Assembly (NCBI RefSeq): GCF_003171675.1
Contig: NZ_QFZQ01000001.1
Location: 992,001-1,056,000 of the forward strand
Length of the DNA: 64,000 nt
From: Reichenbachiella versicolor
Lineage (GTDB): Bacteria; Bacteroidota; Bacteroidia; Cytophagales; Cyclobacteriaceae
Direction of reading: 5' to 3'
In this document: positions 63,340 to 64,000 of the stretch, in pieces
Numbering within the stretch: the stretch's first letter is position 1
Layout of the letters: each line of letters opens with the position of its first letter
Translations under genes and position numbers: made by a program
Notes under the pieces: model-generated
Seen by the model: only the letters and a program-made list of their open reading frames with translations
Databases searched by the model: none
Told to the model about the DNA's origin: nothing

Positions 63340-64000
63340 ATGTTAATGAAAAATTGTAATTTTTTTATGTCAGCACTTTTGCTGATGTCATTTTTCATCT
63401 TTACTGCGTGTGAAGAAGAAAATGAAGTATTGAACGAAGCAGAAGTTGCTGCTGAGAATGAACTGGCTATACACGATGTCGAGGATTTCAAATTTAGTGA
63501 CAATGCGATGATCATCTCGAAGAGCGGGGAAAACATGCGTCTAAAAGACTACGAGGCGAAGCAAAAAGAGGGAACTAAAAACTCGTCAGGTAGATCATTC
63601 ACCACATCGAATGTGGAAAAATTCACCGCGCCAATACCTACTTCGGAGAGAAGAAGCTTGATGGCCAATGATGTGGTAAGGAGAGTTTATGATTATTTAC
63701 TCAAGCATAAACCACATGGTACGCCAGCTTCGATACATAATAAGGGTATACTTAGGTTGGTAAGCAATAACTACGTATTGTATGATGCTCATAATCTTTA
63801 TGAACCCAGTTCAAGTTATGGTCTTGGTCCGAAAGCCAATGCATACTTTGAAGTTAAGCGAACGGTCAGACACAAAAGTGATATTAAGGATATAGGACGT
63901 ATCAGAAGAGAGGGCACTAATAAAATCAGAAATGAAAAGAATAAGCCTATTTGGCCTCAAAGAAGATTCTCGACATTTACTGAGTCTACGACTGATTCAT
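63340..64000 (+). CDS. Lipoprotein of the aerolysin-like type, copy B (cut by window end)
   Basis: About 220 codons of the second lipoprotein gene, open to the window edge. Signal peptide and lipobox FTAC are the same as in copy A, and the first 112 residues are about 90 percent identical. Residues about 113-170 differ strongly (for example LLKHKPHGTPASIH in place of INKKLPQGQGAASLA), then identity rises again through DIGRIRREGTNKIRNEKNK. The pore-forming-type region would begin just past the edge; the last residues read FTESTTDS, its first strand. ATG 63346 is an alternative start. Confidence 0.6.
   Translation, partial: MLMKNCNFFMSALLLMSFFIFTACEEENEVLNEAEVAAENELAIHDVEDFKFSDNAMIISKSGENMRLKDYEAKQKEGTKNSSGRSFTTSNVEKFTAPIPTSERRSLMANDVVRRVYDYLLKHKPHGTPASIHNKGILRLVSNNYVLYDAHNLYEPSSSYGLGPKANAYFEVKRTVRHKSDIKDIGRIRREGTNKIRNEKNKPIWPQRRFSTFTESTTDS

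Larger units (their letters stand above)
59916..64000. repeat. Tandem duplication of the redoxin-lipoprotein unit
   Basis: Unit A runs from 59916 to 61971, and unit B from 62390 to beyond the window, with gene order and spacing preserved (320 bp between the two genes in each). The intervening 60543-60692 and 63017-63167 are also alignable. Further copies downstream cannot be excluded. Confidence 0.9.

Noticed and set aside
60720-63536. Antisense 113-codon ORFs on the minus strand at 60720-61061 and 63195-63536, conserved in both copies
   Set aside because: They mirror the 5' part of the duplicated lipoprotein genes. The Ser/Ala-rich composition is typical of a shadow frame, and conservation is explained by the duplication.
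1-64000. tRNA, rRNA, tmRNA or RNase P genes
   Set aside because: I looked for T-arm words and conserved cores and saw none that fold. A tRNAscan and Infernal run would be decisive.

Overview
The window looks like ordinary chromosome from a Bacteroidota member, most likely of the Cytophagales type. The DNA is clearly AT-rich. Coding genes sit on both strands in short operons, and Shine-Dalgarno sequences are mostly absent. TTG starts are frequent. Several genes have promoters of the Bacteroidota housekeeping form (TTG, about 19 bases, TAnnTTTG). Gene content also fits the phylum: a split two-gene MetH, an AlkB of the 200-residue type, DUF4625 lipoproteins beside a TonB receptor, an HMA-AraC regulator and a patatin fused to an outer-membrane barrel. 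I could not assign a genus. I found no tRNA, rRNA, insertion sequence, prophage or CRISPR array.

Layout. 0-3.5 kb holds an O-methyltransferase, a LysM lytic transglycosylase and a degenerate receiver, translationally coupled, followed by a convergent HTH-like regulator preceded by three evenly built operator pairs. 4.0-5.7 kb is dnaX, read in two frames joined by what looks like a programmed -1 frameshift. 5.8-8.1 kb holds a SnoaL-like protein, small unknowns and rlmG. 8.5-13.5 kb is a methionine operon (split metH, then metF) behind a SAM-I riboswitch and a clear promoter. 13.9-29.9 kb is mixed metabolism and transport: ABC-2 transporter, DsbA-like protein, patatin, bioB, sppA, folK, TSUP, RDD, YqhA, Nudix, MATE, menE and a nucleoside transporter. 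29.9-30.5 kb is a gene-free, repeat-rich gap. 30.5-38.3 kb holds a Kelch protein, an NhaC antiporter, YceI, an NSS transporter, a MazG-like protein, a SpoU methylase and ilvC. 38.4-49.7 kb holds regulators, an unusual ModF-like ATPase, a thioredoxin-like protein with a chemoreceptor, a secreted nuclease, 3-hydroxyacyl-CoA dehydrogenase and smc. 50-54.5 kb holds a 7TMR-DISM histidine kinase, an HMA-domain metal pair, a frameshifted AraC and alkB.

54.7-59.2 kb appears to be a metal-acquisition locus: a His-rich secreted protein, a TonB-dependent receptor with a His-containing barrel segment resembling zinc receptors, and two His/Asp-rich DUF4625 lipoproteins. An array of about twelve 21-bp repeats follows.

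59.9-64 kb is the most unusual region. It is a tandem duplication of a two-gene unit: a membrane-anchored thioredoxin-fold protein, then a lipoprotein whose C-terminal half reads like an aerolysin/ETX-MTX2 type beta-pore-forming domain. A 172-nt leader before each lipoprotein gene is more conserved between the copies than the coding sequence. The second unit runs off the window. Identifications rest on reading the sequence and family knowledge. No database search was run.
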